Below, piece by piece: positions 9,084 through 17,698 of a DNA stretch of 25,679 nucleotides. How positions within the stretch are numbered: position 1 is the first letter of the stretch; each line of letters opens with the position of its first letter. The DNA lies in assembly GCA_009694165.1 (NCBI GenBank), contig SHVP01000027.1:1-25679 (forward strand). The letters are read 5' to 3'. The notes below the pieces were generated by a model that saw only the letters and a list, made by a program, of their open reading frames with translations, did no database searches and was not told the DNA's origin. The translations under genes were made by a program, and so were the position numbers. This DNA comes from Alphaproteobacteria bacterium. Lineage in GTDB: Bacteria; Pseudomonadota; Alphaproteobacteria; SHVP01.

Positions 9084-10137
9084 AATCCGGCAAACCCTGA
9101 CCCATCGAGTGCTCGAAGCGCAGCGCCGATCGCGCTGAGTTGAACGGAATCTTCAATTTGGCCCTGGTTTCCCGTTCGACCCAGTCCCTCAGCCGCACCA
9201 ATTCTTCGGCCGACAAATGATCGGTGAAGACATAGGACCGGTAGCCGCCGTCCGGATCACCTTTGTAGTAGTCGGGGGTGGTCGAAAAATCGACTTCGTA
9301 CGCATGCCGCCGGTCACCGCTCTTCGGCTGCACATACGTCCACACGCCGCGCTGACTCTCATGGGGAACGGAAAAGTCGTAGTAGGGCGTGCCGGGATAG
9401 GTGGTGATGATGGTGTAGTCGAAGTCGTCAACGCCAACCCGCACCAACCAATCATGAACGGAACCCACGGTTTCGGCGTTCTCACCTGGGTGGCCCACCG
9501 ACATCAGGGCTTTAACCTTGAAACCGTGGCGTTTGGCGATTTCAACGGCGCGCGAGTTGTCGTCGAGGGAGGCCCGCTTCTCGATGTTTTCCAGGATGCG
9601 CGGATGCGCCGCCTCGAAACCGCACAGTAGCCAGCGAAACCCAGCCCGGTACATGGCCGCGGCTTGGGCGTCCGTGAATAGCTCGGCCTTGACGAAGCCG
9701 CGCAGGCGGAACTCGACACCAAGTCGCGACTGCAGGTCCGACAGCGCGTTCATCAGCTCGACCATCATCTTGCTGACGTTCAGCTCGTCGTCATAGAACA
9801 TGAATCCGGTGTGGCGGTAGGTGCGGTGCAACTGCTCGACCTCACCCACGACCGACTAGGTCGTGCGCGTGCGAATGACGCGGAGGCTCTTGCTGTTGCG
9901 TCCGCCGCAAAAGCCGCAATTGAAGGGACACCCGAGCTGGCCGATCAGGCTGGTCGCAGTAAATCCTTCGATCGAATAACGGTAACTCGACAAGTCGACG
10001 AGATCGCGCGCGGGCAGGGGACTTGAATCGTAGAGTTCATCGTTCAAGAAGAACTCGTCCCGGTGATCGTCGCCGTCGAGAACCTTCGGGCTGTCCGGGT
10101 CGAGGGCCGTGGAACTCCTAGTCGGCCATCTGGCCAA
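9037..10137 (-). pseudogene. B12-binding-type radical SAM protein gene: N-terminally truncated with in-frame TAG
   Basis: The 5' piece (10137-9856) encodes the 4Fe-4S cluster motif GCPFNCGFCGG, the CxxxCxxC of radical SAM enzymes, followed by RNSKSLRVIRTRTT. It then hits an in-frame TAG at 9858-9856. The same frame continues at once with SVVGEVEQLHRTY, FMFYDDELNV, LLCGFEAAHPRILENI and VGHPGEN to the stop at 9037, the remainder of a radical SAM barrel of the cobalamin-binding family. The N-terminal B12-binding domain (usually well over 100 residues) is absent: only 78 bases separate the first possible start from the lexA stop. A TTG at 10137 is the only start. The substrate of this subfamily is unknown to me. 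Its end overlaps the 3' end of comEC by 47 bases, tail to tail. Confidence 0.82.
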
Positions 10138-10167
10138 CGAAGGCTAGCTCAATTCGGTGCCGCGGAT

Positions 10168-10184
10168 GGTCGTTCAAGACGACC
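10168..10184 (-). other. Short hairpin 3' of lexA
   Basis: A perfect 6-base stem (GGTCGT / ACGACC) with a 5-base loop lies 32 bases past the lexA stop. No run of T follows on the lexA strand, so it is not a standard intrinsic terminator. It could protect the 3' end or be chance. Confidence 0.25.
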
Positions 10185-10215
10185 GCCCGGTCAACAATCG
10201 TAGCCGCAGGCCGGA

Positions 10216-10941
10216 TCAGTAGCGACGATAGAGACCGACCAGGCGACCCTGAACCTTGACCCGATCGGGAGGAAAGATGCGGGTTTCATAGGCCGAGTTG
10301 GCCGGCTCCAGGGCAACGGAGTTGCCGCGTCGGCGAAGGCGCTTGAGCGTCGCTTCCTGTTCGTCGATCAGCGCCACGACGATGGCGCCATTTTCGGCCA
10401 TGTCGCACCGTTCGATCACCGCCACATCGCCATCGTATATCCCGGCGTCCACCATCGAATCGCCCTCTACCTGAAGGGCGTAGTGCTCGCGCTTGCTCGC
10501 CAGCAGTCCGGCCGGCAACTCGAAATAATTGTTGGGATCGCGCAGCGCCTCGATAGGGGTACCGGCGGCAATCTTTCCATACAACGGCAACTGAACGTTC
10601 TCGTTCGCCGCCACCGGAGCCATGCTGCCCGCCAGCGGTAAGCTGCGGCTACCCGTGATCACGGCCGGTTCGAATTTGGTCGGAGGCGGGGCCACGGCGG
10701 GAACGCCGCGATAGCCCGGCAAGGCCGAATCGGCGCTGCGAAGAATTTCCAATGCCCGGGCCCGATGGGGGAGGCGGCGGATGAAGCCGCGCTCTTCGAG
10801 GGCGGTGATAAGGCGATGGACGCCCGACTTCGACTTCAGCTGGAGCGCCTCCTTCATCTCATCAAACGACGGCGAAACCCCGTTTTCGGCTAGGCGCTTG
10901 TGAATGAAGGTCAGTAGCTCATGCTGCTTTCGGGTGAGCAT
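10216..10941 (-). CDS. lexA: SOS transcriptional repressor LexA
   Basis: LexA represses DNA-damage genes and self-cleaves when RecA filaments form. The 241-residue product has an N-terminal winged-helix domain ([37 protein letters not shown]) and a C-terminal S24 peptidase-like domain. The cleavage bond Ala126-Gly127 lies in [12 protein letters not shown], the nucleophile Ser162 in [14 protein letters not shown] and the catalytic Lys200 in EATLKRL. It is longer than E. coli LexA because of an extended linker (about residues 70-115), as is usual in alphaproteobacteria. The start ATG at 10941 has a strong GGGAGGG element upstream. It is the last gene of the trpD-trpC-moaC-moeA-lexA run but has its own promoter with an SOS box in the 107-base gap after moeA. 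Confidence 0.98.
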   Translation of the reverse strand: MLTRKQHELLTFIHKRLAENGVSPSFDEMKEALQLKSKSGVHRLITALEERGFIRRLPHRARALEILRSADSALPGYRGVPAVAPPPTKFEPAVITGSRSLPLAGSMAPVAANENVQLPLYGKIAAGTPIEALRDPNNYFELPAGLLASKREHYALQVEGDSMVDAGIYDGDVAVIERCDMAENGAIVVALIDEQEATLKRLRRRGNSVALEPANSAYETRIFPPDRVKVQGRLVGLYRRY

Positions 10942-10978
10942 CGCTCCCTCCCATGGAACAAAGCGACAACATGGCAGT

Positions 10979-11007
10979 GTTCTACTTTAGTTCCGGACCC
11001 CGGTCAA
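10979..11007 (-). promoter_or_regulatory. lexA promoter overlapped by an alphaproteobacterial SOS box
   Basis: On the minus strand TTGACC (11007-11002) is separated by exactly 17 bases from TAGAAC (10984-10979), a good sigma-70 type pair. The direct repeat GAAC-N7-GAAC (10993-10979; GTTC-N7-GTTC on the plus strand) covers the -10 and part of the spacer, so bound LexA would block RNA polymerase. This matches the known alphaproteobacterial LexA site and implies autoregulation. Confidence 0.85.
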
Positions 11008-11048
11008 CGCCCCTGGGCCGGGTCCCCGCCACCCCGAGAAACGGCGCC

Positions 11049-12275
11049 TCAAAGCCAATGGGGCAGGGGATCGAGACGGATGACGGGGACCGGATCGCCC
11101 TCCTTCGCGGCGGCGGCCTTGGGTGGACGCACCAGTAGGCAATTGGCCCGAGCGAGCAAAGAAAGCATCGAGGAATCCTGCCGGTCGAACGGTGTCGCGA
11201 CCATCGCGCCGGCAACCACGCTCAAGGTCGCCCGCAGATAGTCCTGGCGCCCGTCGTTAGCGGTCATGGCACGGCCAAGTTGGGCGGTCTCTTCGACCAG
11301 GTAGGGACCGCTTCGACCAAGCAGGCGGTGGACCGCGGCATTGGCGAATAGCAGTCCGCAGACGAGCGACGATACCGGGTTGCCCGGTAGACCCAGCAAC
11401 TTGGTGGCACCGATGCGGCCGAAAAAGAGGGGTTTCCCCGGTCGCATGGCAATCCGCCAAAAATCGACTTCCAGCCCGCGATCGCCCAGCGCGGCCTGCA
11501 CAAGGTCATGGTCGCCTACTGAGGCGCCGCCCAGCGTGATGAGCAGGTCGGTTCCAGCTGCGCCGTCGGCCATCGCTGCGACGGCGCCCCGACGGTCCGG
11601 GGCGATCCCGAGGTCAAGGATCTCGGCGCCGCGGGAGCGAAGGAGCGCGGCCAAACCTAGGGCATTCGAGCTGACGATCTGGTTGGGACCGACGGGATCT
11701 CCCGGACGAACGATCTCGTTGCCGGTCGCCAGTAGAGCGATCCGCGGCTGGCGACGGACGACGAGCCACGGCACGTTCATCGCGGCGGCCAGGGCAATCT
11801 CGCGCGGACCGAGCCTTAGGCCGGCGCGCAGCACCGTGTCGCCGCGATTGAAATCAAGCCCGGCCTGGCGGATATGGCGACCGGCGGCGCCACTTTCGCG
11901 AACCCGGATTCGCGCCCCGTCGCGGTCAACATCCTCCTGGATGACAATCGTGTCGGCGCCTGCTGGAACCGGTCCACCGGTGAAAATCCTCACCGCCTGA
12001 CCAGGGGCCAGCGTCCCCGAAAATGCGCCGCCCGCCGGTGCTTCTCCTACCACCGTGAGCGTCGCCGGTCCCTCGGCCACGTCGCCCGCGATCACGGCAT
12101 AGCCGTCCATCGCCGAGACCGCGGCCGGCGGCTGGGTCACCCTGGCGATCACGTCTTCCGCCAAAACTCGGCCCGCCGCTTCGGCAATCGAGACCACCTC
12201 CGACGGCACGGGCGCGAAGGCCCGCTCGATGCGAGCCAGGGCCTCGTTGACCGGCATCAACGGTTGCAGGGCCAT
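11049..12275 (-). CDS. moeA: Molybdopterin molybdenumtransferase MoeA
   Basis: MoeA inserts molybdate into adenylylated molybdopterin to give molybdenum cofactor. The 408-residue length is normal. Landmarks run in order: MDGYAV near the N terminus, RIFTGGPVPAGADTIV, LLATGNEIV, the MoCF-domain motif LGGASVGDHDLV, MRPGKPLFFG, and LPGNPVSS. The start at 12275 is one base after the moaC stop, so moaC and moeA are almost certainly translated from one message. It is followed by lexA after 107 bases holding a separate promoter. Nothing is unusual in the motifs. Confidence 0.97.
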   Translation of the reverse strand: MALQPLMPVNEALARIERAFAPVPSEVVSIAEAAGRVLAEDVIARVTQPPAAVSAMDGYAVIAGDVAEGPATLTVVGEAPAGGAFSGTLAPGQAVRIFTGGPVPAGADTIVIQEDVDRDGARIRVRESGAAGRHIRQAGLDFNRGDTVLRAGLRLGPREIALAAAMNVPWLVVRRQPRIALLATGNEIVRPGDPVGPNQIVSSNALGLAALLRSRGAEILDLGIAPDRRGAVAAMADGAAGTDLLITLGGASVGDHDLVQAALGDRGLEVDFWRIAMRPGKPLFFGRIGATKLLGLPGNPVSSLVCGLLFANAAVHRLLGRSGPYLVEETAQLGRAMTANDGRQDYLRATLSVVAGAMVATPFDRQDSSMLSLLARANCLLVRPPKAAAAKEGDPVPVIRLDPLPHWL

Positions 12276-12276
12276 G

Positions 12277-12792
12277 CTAGCGCTTCTTCCGTTTCGTCGT
12301 CGGCCGTGCCCGTTGGTCGCTCGCCCGGTAGGTCCCTGACTTGCCGCCGCTCTTGAGCAGGAGCCGCACGTCGGTGATCGTCATGGCGCGATCCACCGCC
12401 TTGCACATGTCGTAGATCGTCAGCGCCGCCACCGAGGCCGCGGTGAGGGCTTCCATCTCGACGCCGGTCCGGGCGTTTAGCTTGCACGTCGCGATGATGT
12501 GAACGGCCGACAGCGCCTCGTCCGCCTGCAGGTCCACTGAAACCGAGCTGAGCGCCAGCGGGTGACAAAGGGGGATGAGTTCCGCTGTCTTCTTCGCGGC
12601 CATGATGCCGGCGAGGCGGGCAGTTGCAAAAACGTTGCCCTTCTGGACATCGCCTTTGAGGATCAACTGAAGGGTGGCGGGCTGCATGATCACGGTCGAC
12701 GCCGCTGTGGCGATTCGATCCGTCTCGCCCTTGGCCGACACATCGACCATGCGAGCCCTGCCGCGCCGATCAAGGTGGGTCAGCCGCGCCAT
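12277..12792 (-). CDS. moaC: Cyclic pyranopterin monophosphate synthase MoaC
   Basis: MoaC works after the radical SAM enzyme MoaA and converts 3',8-cyclo-dihydro-GTP to cyclic pyranopterin monophosphate in molybdenum cofactor synthesis. The 171-residue product has the signatures [39 protein letters not shown] and the active-site block [11 protein letters not shown]. The C terminus carries a Lys/Arg-rich tail (TTKRKKR) beyond the usual GKSGTY end. It starts 2 bases after the trpC stop and ends 1 base before moeA starts. moaA is not in this window. The trp-moa-moe-lexA combination is conserved in this bacterial class. Confidence 0.98.
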   Translation of the reverse strand: MARLTHLDRRGRARMVDVSAKGETDRIATAASTVIMQPATLQLILKGDVQKGNVFATARLAGIMAAKKTAELIPLCHPLALSSVSVDLQADEALSAVHIIATCKLNARTGVEMEALTAASVAALTIYDMCKAVDRAMTITDVRLLLKSGGKSGTYRASDQRARPTTKRKKR

Positions 12793-12794
12793 GT

Positions 12795-13613
12795 TCAGCC
12801 TATCGCCCGCTGCGGCGCATCCGCCCGCATCAACAGTCGAGCAGTCGCGACGGCTACATCGGGTTCACGCATGAGCGCTTCTCCAATCAGAAAACAGGAT
12901 GCGCCGGCCGCAGCCATTCGCGCCAAGTCTGCAGGTCCGCCAAGGCCGCTCTCGCTCACCAACGCGTACCCCAGCGGCACTTTGGCGGCGAGTCGTTCGG
13001 TGGTAGCGAGATCGACTTTGAGGGTCGTCAAATCACGGTTATTGATGCCGAGCAGGCGCGACCGCAACTTCAACGCGCGCTCCAATTCTTCGTCGTCATG
13101 GATCTCGATGAGCACGTCCATCTGCAGAGCAAGAGCCGCCGCCTCGAGCTCGGCGGCAAGCGAATCTTCGACCGCGGCCATGATGACAAGGATGCAGTCA
13201 GCCCCAAGCGCCCGCGACTCAGGCACTTGATAGGGGTCGATGATGAAATCCTTCCGGAGGACCGGCAGATCGACCGCCGCCCTGGCCGCTACCAGATAGC
13301 TGTCGTCGCCCTGGAAATACGGCACGTCGGTCAGCACCGACAAGCAACTGGCGCCGCCAAGCGCATAGGCTCGGGCAAGCGCCGGGGGATCGAAATCGGC
13401 GCGGATAAGCCCTTTGCTCGGCGATGCTTTCTTGATTTCCGCAATCAGGCCGTAGCGTCCTTCCGCGCGGGTCCGTTGCAATGCCGCGTGGAATCCGCGC
13501 GGCCGGCCCTGGTCGTTGGCGCGTCGTTCGAGTGCGGCCTGGGATAGCTGGCGGCGGCGCACGGCGACCTGGGCGCGTTTGTCGTCACAGATCTTGGTCA
13601 GGACGTTGGTCAT
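12795..13613 (-). CDS. trpC: Indole-3-glycerol-phosphate synthase TrpC
   Basis: TrpC closes the indole ring, converting carboxyphenylaminodeoxyribulose phosphate to indole-3-glycerol phosphate in tryptophan synthesis. The 272-residue monofunctional enzyme shows the TIM-barrel motifs [11 protein letters not shown] (catalytic Lys region), [40 protein letters not shown] and FLIGEALM. It starts within an ATGA overlap with the trpD stop (13610-13613), a sign of translational coupling. There is no fused TrpF domain. Motifs and length make the call secure. Confidence 0.98.
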   Translation of the reverse strand: MTNVLTKICDDKRAQVAVRRRQLSQAALERRANDQGRPRGFHAALQRTRAEGRYGLIAEIKKASPSKGLIRADFDPPALARAYALGGASCLSVLTDVPYFQGDDSYLVAARAAVDLPVLRKDFIIDPYQVPESRALGADCILVIMAAVEDSLAAELEAAALALQMDVLIEIHDDEELERALKLRSRLLGINNRDLTTLKVDLATTERLAAKVPLGYALVSESGLGGPADLARMAAAGASCFLIGEALMREPDVAVATARLLMRADAPQRAIG

Positions 13614-14626
13614 TCGTTGGTGATCTCGACCAGGCGGGCAAGCGCTTGGCGCGCCTTGCCCGAAGCAATCGATTCGGCCGCGACAACCACCCCTTGTCTC
13701 AAATCCATCGCCCGGCCGGCAACGATCAATGCCGCTGCCGCGTTCAACAGAGTGATATCGCGATAGGGGCCTTCATGCCCGTCGAGAAGTGCGCTCAAGG
13801 CCAAGGCATTAACCGCTGGGTCACCACCCTTGAGTTGCGCCGGGCTTGCCGTTGCGAGATCGGCATCGCCTGGCGTGACCTCGAAAACGCGCACCGTCCC
13901 GTCGCGCAACTCGGCCACGGTCGAGGGGCCGGTCGTCGTAAGCTCGTCCAGTCCGTCTGAGCCGTGCACCACCCAAGCCCGCTGGGTCCCCAATCGCTGG
14001 AGCACATTGGCCATCGGTTCGACCCAAGCCGACGCAAAAGTGCCAACCAATTGGCGCGTCACTCCGGCAGGATTCGAGAGTGGGCCCAGAATGTTGAAGA
14101 TGGTGCGGATTCCCAACTCGGCCCGCGCTGGACCGACGTGCTTCATGGCGCCATGGTGGCGGGGTGCCATCAGGAAACAAACGTTGGCATCCCATAGGGC
14201 CTTGCGCACCAGGACGAAATCGCAATCGATCTTCACTCCCAACTGAGCCAACACGTCGGCCGCGCCGGACTTGGAGGAGAGCGCGCGGTTGCCATGCTTG
14301 GCCACCGGAACGCCGGCGCCAGCAACAACGAAGCTCACCGCCGTTGAAACATTGAGGGTGCCCGAAGCGTCCCCGCCGGTACCGCAGACGTCGATCGCGT
14401 CTTCGGGCGCCTCGATAGCGAGCGCCTTGGCACGCATGGTCAGGGCCGCGCCGGTGATTTCTTCAATCGCCTCACCGCGGACCCGGATGCCCATCAAAAA
14501 GGCACCAATCTGTGCGGGCGTGGCCTGACCCGTCATGATGGCGTCAAAAATTTGTTGGGCACGCTGGACGCTCAGCCGCTCCCCGGCCGCGATCGCCGCC
14601 AGCGCATCATTTATTATTGTCGCCAT
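13610..14626 (-). CDS. trpD: Anthranilate phosphoribosyltransferase TrpD
   Basis: TrpD attaches phosphoribose from PRPP to anthranilate, the second step of the tryptophan branch. From ATG 14626 the product is 338 residues, the family length. Conserved blocks are [31 protein letters not shown] (PRPP-binding), [17 protein letters not shown], and [12 protein letters not shown]. No Shine-Dalgarno sequence precedes this ATG. A start 60 bases upstream (14686) would add a Phe-rich extension (MPGRHLFFIFQRKF and so on) not typical of TrpD. The gene heads the trpD-trpC-moaC-moeA-lexA run. The usual upstream partner trpG is absent; a divergent copper-efflux unit occupies that place. The AT-rich bases 14627-14645 may hold its promoter. 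Confidence 0.96.
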   Translation of the reverse strand: MATIINDALAAIAAGERLSVQRAQQIFDAIMTGQATPAQIGAFLMGIRVRGEAIEEITGAALTMRAKALAIEAPEDAIDVCGTGGDASGTLNVSTAVSFVVAGAGVPVAKHGNRALSSKSGAADVLAQLGVKIDCDFVLVRKALWDANVCFLMAPRHHGAMKHVGPARAELGIRTIFNILGPLSNPAGVTRQLVGTFASAWVEPMANVLQRLGTQRAWVVHGSDGLDELTTTGPSTVAELRDGTVRVFEVTPGDADLATASPAQLKGGDPAVNALALSALLDGHEGPYRDITLLNAAAALIVAGRAMDLRQGVVVAAESIASGKARQALARLVEITNE

Positions 14627-14715
14627 TACAATACTTAATAAACAAAACTTGCGTTGAAAGATGAAGAAAAGGTGCCGCCCCGGCATGGGCAGGAAAGCAG
14701 CCTCGCCTAGGCGCC

Positions 14716-14762
14716 GTCAAGGAGACAAACCTTGACCTTACTGTAAGGGAAATCATTATCTA
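14716..14762 (+). promoter_or_regulatory. copA promoter with two adjoining dyads (probable CueR-type operator)
   Basis: Two perfect inverted repeats touch at base 14736: GTCAAGG-N7-CCTTGAC (14716-14736), with the 7-7-7 geometry of MerR-family sites, and CCTTAC-T-GTAAGG (14736-14748). A -35 TTGACC (14732-14737) is followed after 19 bases, the long spacer typical of MerR-family promoters, by TATCTA (14757-14762). A 16-base alternative is CATTAT at 14754. E. coli copA has the same TTGACC plus 19-base layout. The regulator is probably the CueR-like protein encoded after copA. Confidence 0.65.
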
Positions 14763-14768
14763 AGGGCC

Positions 14769-17225
14769 ATGCTTGATCTCCTTTCGCCTTCCGATGATCG
14801 CTCGCCGACGCGGACATCCGCCACCGAGCCACTCATTCTGCCAATCGAGGGCATGACCTGCGCCAGCTGTGTCAACCGAGTCGAACGCGCTATCGGCGCC
14901 GTCCCCGGGGTGAAAGGGGTAGCGGTGAATCTGGCGACGGAGCGTGCGGAGATCGTCCGCGACCCGCTTACCGCCGACATCGGCGCGATCGCTCAAGCGG
15001 TGGTCCGAGCGGGGTACCAAATTCCACAGCGGCATTTCGAACTCGACATCACTGGGATGACGTGTGCGTCCTGCACCGCGCGCGTTGAGCGAGCCCTGCG
15101 AGGCGTACCAGGTGTTACGGCAGCGGGTGTCAACCTAGCCACCGAGCGGGCCACGATCGACGCCAGTGCCGGGGTCACGCCGGAAGTCCTGGCGGCCGCG
15201 GTAAAGCGGGCGGGGTATGGCGCCCGTCCGCTTGCGCGTCCTGTAGCCGAGCGGTCTGACGACCGGCAGGCGGAGGTCGCACAAGAAACCTATCATGTTG
15301 CCATCGCGGCCATTCTAAGCGTGCCGCTCGTGCTCCACATGGCTGCGCGCTGGATTGGCGCGCCGTTCCTGTTGCCAGGATGGGTCGAATTTGCGCTGGC
15401 TGTACCGGTGCAGTTCGTGATCGGCGCACGCTTTTATGCGGCCGGCTTCCGCGCCGTCCGCGCCGCAACCGGCAACATGGATCTCCTCGTAGCGCTTGGG
15501 ACCTCCGCGGCATTTGCCTACAGCACCTACATTCTGTTCTCTCCGGGCCATGCGGCGGATCACTTGTATTTTGAAGCGGCCGCGCTCGTCATCACCTTGG
15601 TTCTCGTTGGGCGCTTGTTGGAGGCCCGCGCCAAGCGCAGTACGGCGGCTGCGGTTCGTTCGCTGATGGCATTGCGCCCCGAAGTTGCCCAGGTCCTCCG
15701 CGACGGGCAAGAGGTGGCGCTCACGGTCGACGATGTCGTTCTCGGCGACACCATTGTAGTGCGGCCGGGCGAGCGCATACCGGTCGACGGCGAGATTGTC
15801 AGGGGAAGCACGCGGGTCGACGAAGCGCTGATCACCGGAGAAAGTAATCCGGTCGAAAAGCGCGAGGGCGATCGCGTCACCGGCGGCTCGATCAACGGGG
15901 ACGGGCTGTTGCAAGTTCGCACGACGGCGGTCGGCGTCAATACGACCTTGGCCCGTATCATTCGCTTGGTCGAGCAGGCACAGGGGGGCAAAGCCCCGGT
16001 CCAGAGATTGGTCGATCGGGTCAGCGCGCTTTTCGTCCCGGCGGTGCTGGGCGTTGCGATCATCGCTTTCGTGATCCATTGGGCATCAGGGAGCGAGTTT
16101 GAGACGGCCCTCATCGCCGCCGTCTCGGTTCTGGTCGTTGCCTGTCCCTGCGCGCTAGGCCTGGCGACGCCCACTGCGATCATGGTCGGAACGGGAGTAG
16201 CCGCCCGCCGAGGAATCCTGATCAAAGATGTGCAGGTGCTTGAACAAACCCATCGGTTGCGAACCGTGGTGTTCGACAAGACCGGCACGCTGACCGAGGG
16301 CCACCCGGCGCTCACGGATATCGTGCCGGTAGCCGGATCGGACACTGCGGCAGTTCTGCGAATAGCCGCTGCTTTGCAGCACGGAAGCGAACATCCCCTC
16401 GGTCGCGCCATCATGGCCGCGGCAAAGGAGCGCGCGCTGTCGCTGCCTGCGGTCGACGATTTTCAACGCATCGGCGGGCGCGGCGTCCGGGCGCGTATCG
16501 ACACCGACCTCTACTACCTTGGCAGTTCGCGTTTGGCGGCCGAACTCGGGGCCGACCTGACCGGACTTGCCGACACCGCCCATGGATTGCAGACACGGGG
16601 GGCGACCCTGATGTGGTTGTGCGTCGGCGATGCCGGCCGCATTCGCGTCCTCGGGTTGCTGGCGACCGAGGATCGTCTGCGGCCATCCGCGGCGGCGGCC
16701 ATCGGCACTCTCCGGAGCATGGGGATCCGAACCGTCCTACTGACCGGGGACAACCCGAAGAGTGCGGCCGCCGCCGCCGCCGCCGCCGGGATCGCTGAAG
16801 TTCGCGCAGAGGTCCTGCCCGACCAAAAAGCGGCGGAGGTCGTCCGGCTGCAGCAGGACGGCGCCGTTGCCATGGTGGGCGACGGCATCAACGACGCGCC
16901 GGCGCTGGCGGCCGCCGACCTCGGCATCGCCATGGGCACTGGAACCGACGTCGCCATGCACACCGCCGGCATCACGTTGTTGCGTCCCGACCTGACCCTG
17001 GTGCCGACCGCGATTCGATTGGCGCGCGCGACCTATCGGAAGGTCTGGCAGAACCTTTTTTGGGCCTTTGCGTTCAACGTTGTCGCCATCCCGATTGCCG
17101 CGATTGGCGAGTTATCCCCGGTCGTTGCCGGCGCGGCGATGGCACTCTCGAGCGTGAGCGTCGTCAGCAACGCACTGTTGTTGCGCCTGTGGAATCCGGT
17201 TCCGGCGCGGAAAGGGCAACCATGA
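14769..17225 (+). CDS. copA: Copper-exporting P1B-type ATPase CopA
   Basis: An inner-membrane ATPase that pumps Cu(I) out of the cytoplasm. The 818-residue product has two N-terminal heavy-metal-associated domains with GMTCASC (Cys31/34 and Cys99/102), then eight predicted membrane helices. The metal-path motif CPC is at 459-461, the phosphorylated Asp503 lies in [19 protein letters not shown] follows, and the hinge motif is [10 protein letters not shown]. The metal-binding pattern marks a Cu(I)/Ag(I) pump (P1B-1). An eight-alanine run encoded by GCG plus seven GCC codons follows GDNPKS in the ATP-binding region. No other start exists before the first HMA motif; AAGGG lies only 2 bases from the ATG. 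The stop overlaps the next gene's start (ATGA). Upstream is a MerR-type promoter. Confidence 0.97.
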   Translation: MLDLLSPSDDRSPTRTSATEPLILPIEGMTCASCVNRVERAIGAVPGVKGVAVNLATERAEIVRDPLTADIGAIAQAVVRAGYQIPQRHFELDITGMTCASCTARVERALRGVPGVTAAGVNLATERATIDASAGVTPEVLAAAVKRAGYGARPLARPVAERSDDRQAEVAQETYHVAIAAILSVPLVLHMAARWIGAPFLLPGWVEFALAVPVQFVIGARFYAAGFRAVRAATGNMDLLVALGTSAAFAYSTYILFSPGHAADHLYFEAAALVITLVLVGRLLEARAKRSTAAAVRSLMALRPEVAQVLRDGQEVALTVDDVVLGDTIVVRPGERIPVDGEIVRGSTRVDEALITGESNPVEKREGDRVTGGSINGDGLLQVRTTAVGVNTTLARIIRLVEQAQGGKAPVQRLVDRVSALFVPAVLGVAIIAFVIHWASGSEFETALIAAVSVLVVACPCALGLATPTAIMVGTGVAARRGILIKDVQVLEQTHRLRTVVFDKTGTLTEGHPALTDIVPVAGSDTAAVLRIAAALQHGSEHPLGRAIMAAAKERALSLPAVDDFQRIGGRGVRARIDTDLYYLGSSRLAAELGADLTGLADTAHGLQTRGATLMWLCVGDAGRIRVLGLLATEDRLRPSAAAAIGTLRSMGIRTVLLTGDNPKSAAAAAAAAGIAEVRAEVLPDQKAAEVVRLQQDGAVAMVGDGINDAPALAAADLGIAMGTGTDVAMHTAGITLLRPDLTLVPTAIRLARATYRKVWQNLFWAFAFNVVAIPIAAIGELSPVVAGAAMALSSVSVVSNALLLRLWNPVPARKGQP

Positions 17226-17668
17226 ATATCGGTGAGGCAGCCGCGGCGACGGGCCTGACGGCCAAGGCCATTCGCTATTATGAAAGCATCGACTTGATCG
17301 CGCGGGCCGAACGGTCGCAGGGTGGCTACCGCCAGTACAGCGAGCGGGACGTGCAGACCTTGCGCTTCATCCGCCGCGCGCGTGACCTTGGATTTTCGGT
17401 CGAACTGGTGGCCGAGCTCCTGTCGCTCTATCGCGATCGCTCGCGCACTAGTTCCGAGGTAAAGCGAATCGTGCAAACGCGGATCGCCGAGATCGAACGC
17501 AAGATGGCCGAACTCGGTGCCATGCGGACGACGTTGCTGACCCTGGCCGAGCGCTGTCACGGCGACGAGCGCCCCGATTGCCCTATTCTCGAGGATTTCG
17601 CCGGCCCCTTCGGCGCGCCGGCGAAAAGCGCTGGCGTGTCCAAGAAAGGTGAGCTAGCGTCCTCATAA
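17222..17668 (+). CDS. cueR: MerR-family Cu(I)-responsive regulator (CueR/HmrR type)
   Basis: CueR-type proteins bend promoter DNA with a long spacer and activate copper-efflux genes when Cu(I) or Ag(I) binds. The 148-residue product begins [21 protein letters not shown], the MerR winged helix, continues with [17 protein letters not shown] and a dimerisation helix (about 80-110), and has Cys112 and Cys120 in [10 protein letters not shown]. This C-X7-C spacing and numbering match the Cu(I) site of E. coli CueR. It overlaps copA by four bases (ATGA), so copA and its regulator are one transcript. The C terminus is about 13-20 residues longer than E. coli CueR. Assignment to copper rather than another metal rests on the Cys spacing plus linkage to copA. 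Confidence 0.92.
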   Translation: MNIGEAAAATGLTAKAIRYYESIDLIARAERSQGGYRQYSERDVQTLRFIRRARDLGFSVELVAELLSLYRDRSRTSSEVKRIVQTRIAEIERKMAELGAMRTTLLTLAERCHGDERPDCPILEDFAGPFGAPAKSAGVSKKGELASS

Positions 17669-17685
17669 GTCTTATGAGAGTCATA
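17662..17685. promoter_or_regulatory. Overlapping palindromes at the 3' end of the CueR-like gene
   Basis: CTCATAAG-T-CTTATGAG (17662-17678) is a perfect 17-base palindrome and includes the stop codon TAA (17666-17668). It overlaps a second dyad, TATGA-GAG-TCATA (17673-17685). No T-run follows, so it is unlikely to be an intrinsic terminator. It lies 14-37 bases before the deacetylase start and looks like an operator; the binder is unknown. Confidence 0.4.
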
Positions 17686-17698
17686 GGCTTAAAGGCCG

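Noticed and set aside
9856..9858. TAG as pyrrolysine in the radical SAM gene
   Set aside because: No pyl genes are seen, the host looks alphaproteobacterial, and the N-terminal domain is missing as well.
10138..10230. Minus-strand frame ending HRIELAFVGQMAD between lexA and the radical SAM remnant
   Set aside because: There is no proper start within the gap, it overlaps the end of lexA, and I cannot match it to the lost B12 domain.
14704..14713. CGCCTAGGCG palindrome upstream of copA
   Set aside because: A 10-base GC-rich palindrome is expected by chance at this composition; the neighbouring dyads are the better candidates.
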